DNA from: an uncultured Christensenellaceae bacterium
GTDB taxonomy: Bacteria > Bacillota > Clostridia > Christensenellales > Borkfalkiaceae
DNA: 64,000 bases
Reading direction: 5' to 3'
Assembly (NCBI GenBank): GCA_910588695.1
Contig: CAJUOV010000004.1
Location: 62,001 to 126,000, forward strand
In this document: piece by piece, positions 43,314-53,007 of the stretch
Layout: each line of letters opens with the position of its first letter
Numbering within the stretch: position 1 is the stretch's first letter
Notes under the pieces: model-generated
Seen by the model: only the letters and a program-made list of their open reading frames with translations
The model's database searches: none
Told to the model about the DNA's origin: nothing
Translations under genes and position numbers: made by a program

Positions 43314-44594
43314 GTGAATATCGATTTTTTAGAGAACTATCGGGGTAAACGGGTGTGCGTTGCGCTTTCGGGCGGGGCGGATTCCGTTTGTCTTTTGCAG
43401 ATTTTTTTTGAAAATGCCGATCAATATGAAATTGCGTTGTCGGCTTTGACCTGCGAGCACGGAATCCGAGGCGAGGCTTCGCTAAGCGATGTCGCGTTCG
43501 TAAAAACGCTCTGCACCGAAAGAAATGTTCCGCTTCACATATTTTCGGCGGACATTCCCGCGCGGGCGCGTGCTTCTAAAAAAGGGCTTGAAGAAGAGGG
43601 GCGCGCATTTCGTTACCAATGCTTTCGCGAAATTCTCGACCGAAAGAAGGCGGACGTCGTCGCCACGGCGCACCACAGAGACGATCTTGCGGAAACGGTG
43701 CTTTTTCGATTGGCACGGGGCACGTCGCTCTCGGGAATCGCTGCGGTAAAAGAAAGCGGCGGGATAGTCCGCCCTTTGCTCGGCGTTTCCAGACAGGAAA
43801 TTTTGTCTTATCTGAACGAGAGGGGAATTTCTTTCGTGACGGACGAGACGAACGGCGACGAGCGTTACAGCCGCAACGCAATCCGAAAGAGAGTGTTGCC
43901 TGCGCTCGAAGAGATCGTAAAAGGCGCGGGAAAACACATTGCGGACTTTGCTCGGCGCGCGGGTGAAGACGACGAATATCTGAAATCGCTTGCTGTGTCT
44001 GCAACGAGACGCGAGGGGAAAAACATTTTTATTCCCTCCGATTTACCTCGTCCGCTATTTTTTCGGGCGGCGGTTGCGGCGATCGGGGAGCTTGGCGGCG
44101 TCGATTACGGAGAAAGTTTTTTGCGCGAGATCGAAAAACTCAAAGAGTTGCAGAGCGGAAGAAAGGTTTGTTTTCACGGGATCGAGGGGGTAAAAGAGGG
44201 GGACGAAATCGTCTTTTATCGCCCCGAGAAAGATGTTGCCGCGGAAATCCCATTTTCTACTGGTACGTTTGCTTTTGGCGCGTACCGTCTTAGGGCAGAG
44301 ATCGGAGACTGCGGGGGCGCGCTGTATGCGGATTATGATAAGTTTCCCGCGGACTGCGTTATCAGAACGCGGCGAGAAGGCGATCTCTTTACGCCTTTCG
44401 GCGGCAGCGAAAAACCGTTGAAAAAATATTTGACCGATCGAAAAATTCCCGCGCGGAAGAGCCGTCTGCTTCCGCTTGTCGCAAAAGGAAGCACGGTGTA
44501 CGCCGTTTTCGGCGTAGAAATTTCGGATCTTGTCAAAGTGACGGAAGGGACGGAATGCCAAGTGTCTTTCGCGATCGAAAATTCGGAATTGTAG
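43314..44594 (+). CDS. tilS: tRNA(Ile)-lysidine synthase
   Basis: The 426-residue protein carries the PP-loop ATP-pyrophosphatase motif ALSGGADS at about 17-24. Further conserved segments are LTCEHGIRGEASLSD, EEEGRAFRY and TAHHRDDLAETVLFRL. TilS converts cytidine 34 of the CAU-anticodon isoleucine tRNA to lysidine, so that AUA is read correctly. The C-terminal domain (about 330-426) with TRREGDLFTPFGG and LKKYLTDRKIPARKSRLLPLV is the usual TilS C-domain. GTG at 43314 is chosen because the N-terminus then aligns with the family and the codon sits at the predicted transcription start; a TTG 8 codons earlier lies inside the promoter. Confidence 0.9.
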   Translation: MNIDFLENYRGKRVCVALSGGADSVCLLQIFFENADQYEIALSALTCEHGIRGEASLSDVAFVKTLCTERNVPLHIFSADIPARARASKKGLEEEGRAFRYQCFREILDRKKADVVATAHHRDDLAETVLFRLARGTSLSGIAAVKESGGIVRPLLGVSRQEILSYLNERGISFVTDETNGDERYSRNAIRKRVLPALEEIVKGAGKHIADFARRAGEDDEYLKSLAVSATRREGKNIFIPSDLPRPLFFRAAVAAIGELGGVDYGESFLREIEKLKELQSGRKVCFHGIEGVKEGDEIVFYRPEKDVAAEIPFSTGTFAFGAYRLRAEIGDCGGALYADYDKFPADCVIRTRREGDLFTPFGGSEKPLKKYLTDRKIPARKSRLLPLVAKGSTVYAVFGVEISDLVKVTEGTECQVSFAIENSEL

Positions 44595-44630
44595 AATTGA
44601 TTGTACCGAAAGAGAAAATATAAAATATTT

Positions 44631-44664
44631 AACGCTCCGCACAAATTATGTGCGGAGCGTTTTC
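44631..44664 (+). terminator. Terminator after tilS
   Basis: AACGCTCCGCACA pairs perfectly with TGTGCGGAGCGTT (13 bp, 5-base loop) and ends in four T. The stem is strong though the T run is short. Confidence 0.8.
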
Positions 44665-44699
44665 AGACGAAAAAAGCCGTAATATATTTCATAAAATGC

Positions 44700-44727
44700 T
44701 TGACAGATTGTTGGGGGGGGGTATAAT
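44700..44727 (+). promoter_or_regulatory. Promoter with nine-G tract in its spacer
   Basis: Consensus TTGACA (44700-44705) and TATAAT (44722-44727) flank a 16-base spacer, the last nine bases of which are all G (44713-44721). Addition of one G would give the optimal 17-base spacer. It drives the lipoprotein gene at 44760. Confidence 0.85.
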
Positions 44728-44759
44728 AGTGCCAATATAAAGACAAGGAGAAAAGCAAT

Positions 44760-45452
44760 ATGAAAAAAAGAGCGGTATTTTCTACGGTCGCAAGCATAGC
44801 GCTTGCGGGCGCGATGTGCGTAGGTTTTGCGGCTTGCGGAGGCGAGACGGCAGAGAGCATCAAGGGCGAAGAGGTCGACAAGGCGACTTGGGACGCCGCG
44901 TTCAGCGAAGACAGTATCGGTAACTTCAAGGCGGAAATGGAAATAACTTCGGTAAATACTTACGAGACCTTTTCTTACGAGGCCGAACAGAAAATCGTTG
45001 CTTCTTTCGTTGGGGAGAATCAATATATCAAGCTGGAAGGTTCGGGAAAAGTGAAAGGCGATCTTCCCGCCGAAATGCAAGGGCATTTGGTGGAGAACGA
45101 AATCAAGCTCGATTATTATTACGACGGAGAGAATTCGGAATATATTGACGAAGTAGACGGAAACTGGGCATATGTTACGGCGAGCGCGGAAACCCCTTAC
45201 ATAGACGCTTTGGAATTGGTTGCGGATATGATCCCTTTGACCGACTATGAAGAATACGAATACAGCGCAGATAAAAACGGTTATGTGCTGAAAGAAGAGG
45301 AGCAATCACCCGTTATCAAATTCAAAGACGGAAAACTGAAAGCGGTCTATCTTGTCAATACGAGAGAGCAGGGCAGCGTAAAAAATATGATGACGATATC
45401 GGCGATCTTTACGTTCGGCGGTCAGGAAGTGACCCTTCCCACGGTTGCATGA
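44760..45452 (+). CDS. Small lipoprotein of unknown function
   Basis: The 230-residue product has a lipoprotein signal peptide (Cys26). The rest is acidic and beta-rich, with repeated EYEYSADKNGY-like and KLDYYYDGENSEYID stretches, similar in feel to LolA/LppX-like or DUF4352-type half-barrels. I do not recognise a specific family and see no catalytic motif. AAGGAG lies about 7 bases before the ATG. It is alone between tilS and a convergent lipoprotein gene, under a promoter whose spacer contains a nine-G tract, so its expression may vary between cells. A role at the cell surface is the most that can be said. Confidence 0.7.
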   Translation: MKKRAVFSTVASIALAGAMCVGFAACGGETAESIKGEEVDKATWDAAFSEDSIGNFKAEMEITSVNTYETFSYEAEQKIVASFVGENQYIKLEGSGKVKGDLPAEMQGHLVENEIKLDYYYDGENSEYIDEVDGNWAYVTASAETPYIDALELVADMIPLTDYEEYEYSADKNGYVLKEEEQSPVIKFKDGKLKAVYLVNTREQGSVKNMMTISAIFTFGGQEVTLPTVA

Positions 45453-45463
45453 AATTAGAAATC

Positions 45464-45497
45464 AAAAAAATCCCTCGGAAAACCGAGGGATTTTTTT
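45464..45497. terminator. Bidirectional terminator between convergent lipoprotein genes
   Basis: AAAAAAATCCCTCGG pairs with CCGAGGGATTTTTTT around a 4-base loop. A and T runs on either side make it work in both directions. Confidence 0.9.
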
Positions 45498-45511
45498 ATT
45501 TGATTGAACGA

Positions 45512-46507
45512 TTAACCGTAGAAGTTCGCAGCCGTCAAACGGTATAAAAGGGTGCCGTGCGAATAGATGACGGGATATTCCCACTTTAACAGTACGTTGC
45601 GGTGCGTGTTGCTGTCGCGGCTGCCGCGTTGAGCAAAAGTCATCTTTTGTGTGCCGCCCGGATTTGCTTTGTTCAATGCGATCCCGAGTTCGAAGGCATT
45701 GTAATCGCGTTCCACCGCTTGCTCGTCCGTTTTGTATTTCACGCTTTGTTTCAGCGTCACGGCGGAGGGACCCTCTTTGACGGTGATTTTTTCATGCGAT
45801 TGACTGGTAATGTCGATCAGGCGGAAAGTCAGCGAAGAGGAGAGCTCGCTCGCGCGGAGCACGACGGCGAGTTGTTCGTTGTCGAAGTAAGAACCTTTTC
45901 CGCCTACGCCGATCTCTTTGGTATAGGGCGTTTTAGCTGTTTCTTCCGACGTCAAATTTGTGAAAGTATACTGTGCCTTTTCCGTTTCCCAATCGTAGAC
46001 GAGCTCAACTCTGTAATGATATTTACCGTAGCCTGCTTCGAGAGAGGCGGGCGGATTGGTCGGAGAGGTGTGAGGAATGGTCACGGTGGCTTCGCGCATG
46101 CTTGAAACGGGGCGCAATTCGTTCGCTACGTCGTAGAATTCCACCCGCGTCGTCACGACATCTTCCATTATTTCGCTCGAAACTCCGTTAAGAGTGTATT
46201 GCACGCCTGTCTTCAATTCAGTCGTGTATACGTAAGTCTTTTTTCCGTCGATTTCGCCGTCTTCGAGTTTGGTTTTATAGGTGCCTCCGTTCGGATAGTC
46301 CAAGGAAAATTCGCCGTTGAGCGCGGAGGTACTCTTTTCAAAAGACACCGCGTATTCGAGCGTCTCCTCGAAGTCGTCGGGAATGGTCTTTCTGCTCGTG
46401 TCGGCGAACCAGTTGGATTCCAGCGTGAGCGCGGGGGTGTTCGTGCAGGCGGCGAGCAGCGCGAGCGGAGCGACCAATAAAAGCGATGCAAAGCGTTTTT
46501 TCTTCAT
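45512..46507 (-). CDS. Lipoprotein of unknown function
   Basis: The 331-residue product has a short lipoprotein signal peptide (Cys21, ALLAAC). The mature part is beta-rich, with Thr and Tyr abundant (GGTYKTKLEDGEIDGKKTY, YHYRVELVYDWETEK) and no motif I recognise. It could be an extracellular binding or assembly protein. The start codon at 46507 has no Shine-Dalgarno: its promoter is so close that the mRNA would begin only about 3-4 bases before the ATG. It is convergent with the lipoprotein at 44760 and divergent from addB. The protein appears complete and intact. Confidence 0.7.
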   Translation of the reverse strand: MKKKRFASLLLVAPLALLAACTNTPALTLESNWFADTSRKTIPDDFEETLEYAVSFEKSTSALNGEFSLDYPNGGTYKTKLEDGEIDGKKTYVYTTELKTGVQYTLNGVSSEIMEDVVTTRVEFYDVANELRPVSSMREATVTIPHTSPTNPPASLEAGYGKYHYRVELVYDWETEKAQYTFTNLTSEETAKTPYTKEIGVGGKGSYFDNEQLAVVLRASELSSSLTFRLIDITSQSHEKITVKEGPSAVTLKQSVKYKTDEQAVERDYNAFELGIALNKANPGGTQKMTFAQRGSRDSNTHRNVLLKWEYPVIYSHGTLLYRLTAANFYG

Positions 46508-46516
46508 AACGGCGAT

Positions 46517-46545
46517 ATTATAACATATTTTTTTGCGTTTGGCAA
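46517..46545 (-). promoter_or_regulatory. Promoter of lipoprotein gene, near-leaderless
   Basis: On the - strand, TTGCCA (46545-46540) and TATAAT (46522-46517) have a 17-base spacer. The start codon begins 10 bases after the end of the -10 box, so the predicted leader is only a few bases. Confidence 0.7.
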
Positions 46546-46612
46546 AAACAAATGAGGAATTTTTCGTGAAAATGTGTTATAATAAAAAAAATACTTTTTT
46601 ACGGGCGGAGAA

Positions 46613-49600
46613 ATGATTCAGGCGATCAGGGCGGCGACCCTTGAAGACGCGCTCTTTGCGCTTGGCGAAGAGGTCGCAAAGAGAGAAGCCGCGGGCGAGA
46701 ATAATTGCATATTCTGCGAAGACAGGCTGACTCTGCTTGCCGAACGCGCCGTGCTCCAAAAGAGCGGCGGTACGTTTTTAAGCGAAGTCACGACGTTTGC
46801 GCGCTATCTTAGTTCGGATGCGCCCGTTCTTTCCAAAGAGGGCTCCGTCATGAAGATGAACGAACTCATCTTAAAACGGAGCGGCGAGGGGTGTTTTACG
46901 GGCGGCAGCGCGCGCGCCGTGTACGAGACCATCGCCCAGCTCTCCGCTTCAAGGGTGGACGAGATCGCGCTCTCTGCCGCCGCCGAGAGTACGGACGGCA
47001 CGCTCAAACGCAAACTTTGCGATCTTGCCGTTCTTTTGAAGGAGTACGGCGGATTTTTGAAGGAAAGCGGATTGATCGACGAAAACGGTTATCTCGCTCT
47101 TTTGCCCGACAAGATCGCGGACGGCAGTCTAAGCGATGCGAACGTATTTTTCTTTGCGTTTCCCTCCTTTACGCGACAGGCGCTCGAAGGGGTTCGCGCC
47201 GCCTTTCTGCATGCTAAGAGCGTAACGGGCATCTTTCTCGGCGGAAGCGAAAGCGTGTATGCCGAGCATGCTCTCCGCGCGTTTTTGCGGGCGGCGGAGG
47301 AGTGCGGTCTGCCTGTGACGAAGAGACAGTTCCCCTCGTCGCTGAACGCGGAGGGAAAACGGATCTTGCAGGGGCTCGACGCGCCCCCGTCGGACGCGCC
47401 CCCGAGAACGGAAAAAATCATCTTGTTCGAGGCGCAGGACGAAACGGAGGAACTCGAAAAAATCGCGGCGCTCATCAAAAAGCACGTCGCGCAGGGTGCG
47501 CGTTATTCCGAGATCGCGGTCACCGTCTCGGGCGCGGATTATTTCCCTGCGGCGGAAAAGGTGTTTTCCGCCTACAAAATTCCCTTTTATCTCGAACGCA
47601 AACGTCCGCTTTCGGAACATCCCTTTGCGCGTTATCTTCTGAGTGTGCTGGACGGGGCGGCGGACGGGCTTCTGCCCGCGTCTGCGGACGCCATCGCATC
47701 CTCCGTCTGCTTCGGCGAGGCGGACGGTTACCGGAATTATTTATTGCGTTACGGCGCTTACCGGGGCGCCGCGAAGCGCGAGATCAAAAAGCAAGAAGAA
47801 CTCGGCGAAGAGTTTTTGCGTGAGGAGCTCCTTCCTTTTTCCGAGAAAATGCGTTCGGCTGTAAAGCTCTTTCCCGCGCGGGCAAAGGGCGCGGCGTATG
47901 TGAAAGCGGTGCGCAGGCTCTTTACGGCGACCGATTGGGAAGGCGTCTTGAAGAGCCTTAAAGAGGACGCGGGCGAGACGGGCGAGGGCTTTTCTCCCGC
48001 GGAAGAAAAGTTTCTTGCGATCGGGATTACAGAAGAGGATGCGTTCGGAAAAACGCTTTGTGAAATCGAGCGCGTGGCGGGGGAGCGCGAGTTCGGCGTG
48101 AGAGAGTTCGCCTCGCTTTTGAAAAGCGGGCTCGAAGCAAGCGAAACGCTCATCATTCCTCCCTGTCTCGACGCGGTATTCGTGGGGGACGCGACGGAGT
48201 GCAGATTCGCATGCAACCGCATTCTCTTCGCCGCGGGTCTTACGGAAAAACTTCCCGTCGTCTCCGAGGACACCGCGATCATTTCGGATAAAGAGATCAA
48301 GCGGCTGGGCGAAATCCGTGTGGAAATCGAGCCGGCGATCGGCGAGGTCAATCTGAGAATGCGGGAGAGTTTTTATCTCAATCTCGTTTCGTTTTCGGAA
48401 AAGCTATACCTGAGCCGTCCCGTAAGGCTGCACGGCGAGGAGACGCAGAAGAGCGAAGCGGTCGCGCTTATCGAAAAATTATTTTCTCTCCCCCCCATGC
48501 CCGAACTTTTCCCCTACGATTGCAGCGAGAAAACGCCCGCCGCGCTCAATATGATCCGCGAAAAACAGAGTTTTTTGCGCGGGGAATACAACGGCGAAGC
48601 GGACACGGTGCGCTATAATGCAGTGCGCGCCGCGCTCGAAGAACGCGGGATCGGAGTGGAAAACAATGAGAGACGCGCGTCTGCGCCGCTTGCCGCCGAG
48701 CTTTGGCTGAGGGGGGAGAGCGTGTCGCCTACTCTGCTCGAAAGCTATTTTGAATGCCCCTATGCGGGTTTTATGACGCGTGCCGTAAAACTCGGCGAAC
48801 AGCGGGAGGGCGCGGTGGTACAATCGGACGCGGGTATCTTTGTGCACGCCGTACTCGAACGCACTGCAAAAAATTTCAATACGATCCAAGCGGAAACGGA
48901 ACTCGAAGACGCCGTCCGCGCGGTTACGGAAGAGCTCTTGAAAGAACCGCGCTTTCTGCCGCTCGGCGATACGTCCGAGGGAAAGTATGTCCGCGGGCGG
49001 CTCTTTGACGAGTGTCTTGCCGCGACGAGGGCGGCTTGGAAGCAGATCGCAAGATCCAAATTCCGCGTATCCGAAACGGAGCAGAACATAAGGATTCCCG
49101 CTCTGCGCATTGCGGGCAAGGCGGACAGGGTGGACGAAGCGGAGAATCTGGTGCGCGTCGTCGACTATAAGACGGGTTATTTCGACGACAGCCCCACCGC
49201 TTATTATACGGGCAGAAAATTGCAGCTCGAGCTCTATCTTGCGGCGGTATCGGAGGGGAAGGAGCCCGCAGGCGCATTCTATTTTCCCGCCGCCGACGTC
49301 TACCGAAAAGAGGACGATGCGGCTCGGTACTGCATGAGGGGGTTTTACAACGCGGAAGACGAAGCGGTCTCCGCGCACGATCCCGCGCTCGGCGATGGAA
49401 AGAGCGAACTTTTCGACGGCGCGCGTAAAATACGCGAGGGGAGCAACGGAATGAAACGGGAAGATTTTTCGGATTTTCTCGAATACGGTTATTTCGTCTC
49501 CGAACAGGCGGAAAGGGAGATGCGCGCGGGGAACATCGCGCCCTCGCCCTACGAGGGCGCGTGCGAGAGATGCCGTCTCCATTCTCTCTGCGCCTTCACG

Positions 49601-49675
49601 GGCGATCCGAGGAAAGAGAGTACCTGTAACTGCGGCGAAATCACCGCGATTGTCAGACAAAAGAAGGGCGGTTGA
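46613..49675 (+). CDS. addB: ATP-dependent helicase/deoxyribonuclease subunit B
   Basis: The 1020-residue product fits AddB in length, layout and position directly before addA. The C-terminal part carries a RecB-type nuclease core (GKADRVDE...VRVVDYKTGYF). It also carries the cysteines that hold a 4Fe-4S cluster: Cys715 in YFECPYAG and the CERCRLHSLC triplet near the C-terminus. With AddA it resects double-strand breaks for RecA loading. The N-terminus lacks a clear GxxGxGKT Walker A, unlike Bacillus AddB, and so is closer to RexB-like forms. GGCGGAG precedes the ATG, and a TATAAT at 46578 is the likely -10, with a poor -35. Confidence 0.88.
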   Translation: MIQAIRAATLEDALFALGEEVAKREAAGENNCIFCEDRLTLLAERAVLQKSGGTFLSEVTTFARYLSSDAPVLSKEGSVMKMNELILKRSGEGCFTGGSARAVYETIAQLSASRVDEIALSAAAESTDGTLKRKLCDLAVLLKEYGGFLKESGLIDENGYLALLPDKIADGSLSDANVFFFAFPSFTRQALEGVRAAFLHAKSVTGIFLGGSESVYAEHALRAFLRAAEECGLPVTKRQFPSSLNAEGKRILQGLDAPPSDAPPRTEKIILFEAQDETEELEKIAALIKKHVAQGARYSEIAVTVSGADYFPAAEKVFSAYKIPFYLERKRPLSEHPFARYLLSVLDGAADGLLPASADAIASSVCFGEADGYRNYLLRYGAYRGAAKREIKKQEELGEEFLREELLPFSEKMRSAVKLFPARAKGAAYVKAVRRLFTATDWEGVLKSLKEDAGETGEGFSPAEEKFLAIGITEEDAFGKTLCEIERVAGEREFGVREFASLLKSGLEASETLIIPPCLDAVFVGDATECRFACNRILFAAGLTEKLPVVSEDTAIISDKEIKRLGEIRVEIEPAIGEVNLRMRESFYLNLVSFSEKLYLSRPVRLHGEETQKSEAVALIEKLFSLPPMPELFPYDCSEKTPAALNMIREKQSFLRGEYNGEADTVRYNAVRAALEERGIGVENNERRASAPLAAELWLRGESVSPTLLESYFECPYAGFMTRAVKLGEQREGAVVQSDAGIFVHAVLERTAKNFNTIQAETELEDAVRAVTEELLKEPRFLPLGDTSEGKYVRGRLFDECLAATRAAWKQIARSKFRVSETEQNIRIPALRIAGKADRVDEAENLVRVVDYKTGYFDDSPTAYYTGRKLQLELYLAAVSEGKEPAGAFYFPAADVYRKEDDAARYCMRGFYNAEDEAVSAHDPALGDGKSELFDGARKIREGSNGMKREDFSDFLEYGYFVSEQAEREMRAGNIAPSPYEGACERCRLHSLCAFTGDPRKESTCNCGEITAIVRQKKGG

Positions 49676-49678
49676 GAT

Positions 49679-52600
49679 ATGGAGTATACCGAAGAACAAA
49701 AGCGCGCGATCGAAGCGCAGGGTCGGGTGATCGTCTCCGCTTCGGCGGGCAGCGGCAAAACAAAAATCATGATCGAACGTATTCTGCGGCTCGTACTGTC
49801 GGGCGGAGCGTCCGTTTCCGATCTGCTTGCAGTGACCTTTACAAAAAAGGCGGCTTTTCAGATGCGCGAAAGACTTCGCGCCGCCCTTCTCGGCGAAATC
49901 AAAAAAAGCGCGGGCGAAACGCGGAACCGCCTCAGGGCGGAACTCGATCTTTTGGGCGTTGCCGAGATCAGCACCGTGCACTCTTTTTGCGGAAGGCTGA
50001 TCCGTACTTATTTTTATCTTCTTCCCGAAACGGATATTCCGCCCGACTATCGCATTCTCACCCCGCAGGACGCGGCGGGGATTAAAAGCAAAGCGTTTTC
50101 GTCTGCGCTCGAATCTGCGTTTGAAAAGGGCGGAGAATCGTTCGGACGGGTGCTCGCCGTGTATTACCGCGGCAAAAAAGAAAAATCGCTGCGCGCCGTC
50201 GTCACGGACATGTACGAGCGTGCGCATTCCTATTTTAACGGCGAAGAGCTTCTTGCGCGCGCGGGAGAGGATAAATTCGACGAGGCGACAAATTATCTCG
50301 CCGCGCATTACAAAAATTTATTTGACCGTTTTTACGAAGAGCTTCGCAAGATCGATTCCGCCGCGGGGGAAAATAAAGGGGTTCTCCGCGTGTGCGACGC
50401 GCTCTTTGAGATTCTGACCGGTTTATCGGAAAAGGCGACTGTCTTTGAGATGGCTGAGACGGAAGCTGTTTTTCCGCGCATGCCCGCCCGTCCCCGCGAA
50501 GAGGGGGATGATCTCGAACGCTGGTTCTCGCTTCGGGAATTGAACGAAGGGCTGAAAAAAACGGTCGCGGAACTTTCCGCCCGCTTTGCGGACGAACACA
50601 GAGAGCGTGCGCGTTATGAGAAGGCGGCGCGCTGCGCCTCTTCGATCGCTGCGCTCTCTCTTGCCTACGGCAGAGAGTACGCCCGTCTCAAACGGGAAAC
50701 GAACGCCCTCGATTACGATGATCTCGAACACTTCGCGCTCGCTTTGCTCGAAAAAGAGGAAGTGCGCGCAGAGGTGAGAAAAAAATACCGCTATGTATTT
50801 GTGGACGAGTATCAGGACGTGAACCCTTTGCAGGAACGCATCGTCTCGCTTGTGGCGGGAGAGAATCTCTTTCTCGTCGGCGACGAGAAGCAGGCGATCT
50901 ACGGATTCCGCGGGAGCAGGTCGCGCTATTTCCGCGAGAAGAGAGAGGAGTTCGGCGGCGCGTATCCGCTGACGGAAAACTTTCGTTCCGCAAACGGCGT
51001 GCTCTCCGCGGTCAACGATATTTTCGCGCCTGTCGTAACAGGCTACGAGCCCATGCGCGGCGGAAGACTTTACGCGGGCAACGAGGGCGGCGTTTTCAGT
51101 CATAAGGTAGTCAAGCTCAAAGAAGAAAAAACGGAGCGCGGAATTTATTCGGTCATGAACGCGCGGGGCGCGTCCAAGAAGAACGCGCTTGCGGAAGCGG
51201 TTGTACGCGTGGTCGAATCGGAAAAGGACGGCGAGTTTTTCGACGTCGAATGCGGAAAGTTCCGCAAAATCGGCTATGGAGATATAGCCGTTCTGGTAAG
51301 AAAAGATACGACGGACGGAAAACGGATCGCGGCTGCGCTTACCGGACATGGAATTCCCGTTACGACTTCGTCGCGGGTCAACGTCTGCGATTTCTTCGAA
51401 ACAAAGCTGTTGATCGACTGTCTCAGATTTCTCGATAACAAAGAGGCGGACATTCCGCTTGCGGCGGTCATGCTCTCTTCGATCGGCGGGTTTTCGGACG
51501 AAGACCTCATGCGGATCCGTCTCAAATATTTCGATAAAAAGAATTACGAAGCTTTCCGCACGGCGGCAAGGGCGTATGCGGAAACGGAAAAAGACGAGCT
51601 CTCTCATCGGCTGAACGTGTTTTTCCGCAAGGCGAAACGGTGGCGTGCCCTCTCCAAAGTGCGGACTGCCGCGGAAGTTCTGAACGGTTTGCTCGCCGAG
51701 GGGCTCGAAGTGGAGATCGCGTCCAAAGACGACGGCAGAAGCCGCATTATGCGGGTGCGCAGGTTTGTCGCCGAGGCGGAGAAATGCGGCAGCGTGCACG
51801 AATTTTTGTCCCGACTCAAAGAGACGGACGAAGAAGTGAACTTTTCCGAGAGCGGAGGGGAGAACGCCGTAAGGGTGCTGACGATGCACGCGTCGAAGGG
51901 GCTTGAATTCCCCGTTGCGATTCTTGCGAGTATGGAGACTTTGCTGCACGGTTCGGATGCCGACGAAGTGGAGTGGTCGGAAAAATTTCTCTTTTCGCCC
52001 CGCTGCTACGATGAAGAAAACAAGCTGTATTACGAGACGGTCGGCAGATACGCGACGGCTGCGGAACGAGCCGTCGAGGAAGAGGAGGGGGAGCGTAATC
52101 TCTTATACGTTGCCATGACCCGTGCAAAATACCGTCTGCACCTCATGGTCGAGGAGCGCAAGCGCGCGCCTTCGCCCGCCTTTTTCAAACGGTTTTCCGA
52201 TTATCTGGGCGATCGGTATAAGGGCGAGGAATCGGGGGAGCTTGCTTCTTGCGTTACGCGGGAGGCGTTCGACTGCGAAAACGCGCTGTCGGAAACGGAA
52301 AAAGAGCAGGTGCTTTCCGTTATGCGGATCGGTGAAGAATATCCCTATCGGGACACGGTGTATCTTCCGCAAAAGAGTTCGGCGACCGCGCTCATGAAAG
52401 AAAAGTCGGAACGCGAAGAACCGAAAAAAGTTTTTCATGCGGGCGGCAGCGCGGACGAGGGCACGGCATATCACAAGTTTCTGCAATTTTACCGTTTCGG
52501 AGCGGATGTTGTCACGGAGCTTTCCCGATTGAAAAGGGAGGGAGTATTTACGGAGAAAGAAGCCGCGCGGCTCGATTCCGAAAGACTTGAAAATATCGCG

Positions 52601-52933
52601 AAAATCCCCGCGCTTGCCGCGCTTGCCGAAAAGCGGGTGGAGAGAGAAAAGAAGTTTCTTCTTTCGCTCGCCCCCGAAGAGGCGGGAATGTCGGGCGACG
52701 GCGGACGGCAGATCATCTTTCAGGGAGCGATCGACGTTCTTTTTCAGGACGAAAACGGATACGCCTTCTACGATTATAAATATTCGGGGCTCGATGCGGC
52801 GGAGCTCAAAGAAAAATACCGTCCGCAGATCGAATTGTATAAAACGGCGATCGCAAAGGGTAAACGGGTAGACCGCGCCACGGTTCGCGCCAAGATCGTC
52901 AATATCAAACGCGCGGAAGAAATCGATATGTGA
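49679..52933 (+). CDS. addA: ATP-dependent helicase/nuclease subunit A
   Basis: The 1084-residue protein is a UvrD/RecB-type helicase with nuclease domain. Walker A is SASAGSGKT (about 20-28), motif II is VFVDEYQDVN, and motif III is GDEKQAIYGFRGS. Motif V is VLTMHASKGLEFPV, and motif VI is RNLLYVAMTRAKYRLHL. The C-terminal nuclease core is FQGAIDVLF...YAFYDYKYS. It is shorter than Bacillus AddA (about 1230). It starts 3 bases after the addB stop, with GGTTGAGAT in between, so the pair is translated together. It is the 3'-strand helicase and nuclease of AddAB in break repair. Confidence 0.92.
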   Translation: MEYTEEQKRAIEAQGRVIVSASAGSGKTKIMIERILRLVLSGGASVSDLLAVTFTKKAAFQMRERLRAALLGEIKKSAGETRNRLRAELDLLGVAEISTVHSFCGRLIRTYFYLLPETDIPPDYRILTPQDAAGIKSKAFSSALESAFEKGGESFGRVLAVYYRGKKEKSLRAVVTDMYERAHSYFNGEELLARAGEDKFDEATNYLAAHYKNLFDRFYEELRKIDSAAGENKGVLRVCDALFEILTGLSEKATVFEMAETEAVFPRMPARPREEGDDLERWFSLRELNEGLKKTVAELSARFADEHRERARYEKAARCASSIAALSLAYGREYARLKRETNALDYDDLEHFALALLEKEEVRAEVRKKYRYVFVDEYQDVNPLQERIVSLVAGENLFLVGDEKQAIYGFRGSRSRYFREKREEFGGAYPLTENFRSANGVLSAVNDIFAPVVTGYEPMRGGRLYAGNEGGVFSHKVVKLKEEKTERGIYSVMNARGASKKNALAEAVVRVVESEKDGEFFDVECGKFRKIGYGDIAVLVRKDTTDGKRIAAALTGHGIPVTTSSRVNVCDFFETKLLIDCLRFLDNKEADIPLAAVMLSSIGGFSDEDLMRIRLKYFDKKNYEAFRTAARAYAETEKDELSHRLNVFFRKAKRWRALSKVRTAAEVLNGLLAEGLEVEIASKDDGRSRIMRVRRFVAEAEKCGSVHEFLSRLKETDEEVNFSESGGENAVRVLTMHASKGLEFPVAILASMETLLHGSDADEVEWSEKFLFSPRCYDEENKLYYETVGRYATAAERAVEEEEGERNLLYVAMTRAKYRLHLMVEERKRAPSPAFFKRFSDYLGDRYKGEESGELASCVTREAFDCENALSETEKEQVLSVMRIGEEYPYRDTVYLPQKSSATALMKEKSEREEPKKVFHAGGSADEGTAYHKFLQFYRFGADVVTELSRLKREGVFTEKEAARLDSERLENIAKIPALAALAEKRVEREKKFLLSLAPEEAGMSGDGGRQIIFQGAIDVLFQDENGYAFYDYKYSGLDAAELKEKYRPQIELYKTAIAKGKRVDRATVRAKIVNIKRAEEIDM

Positions 52934-53007
52934 CAAACTGCGCCTGAATCCGACAAAATCAACGAAATATCCGACCGCGGGGTTGGCTATCCTTTAAGGG
53001 GTGTCTT

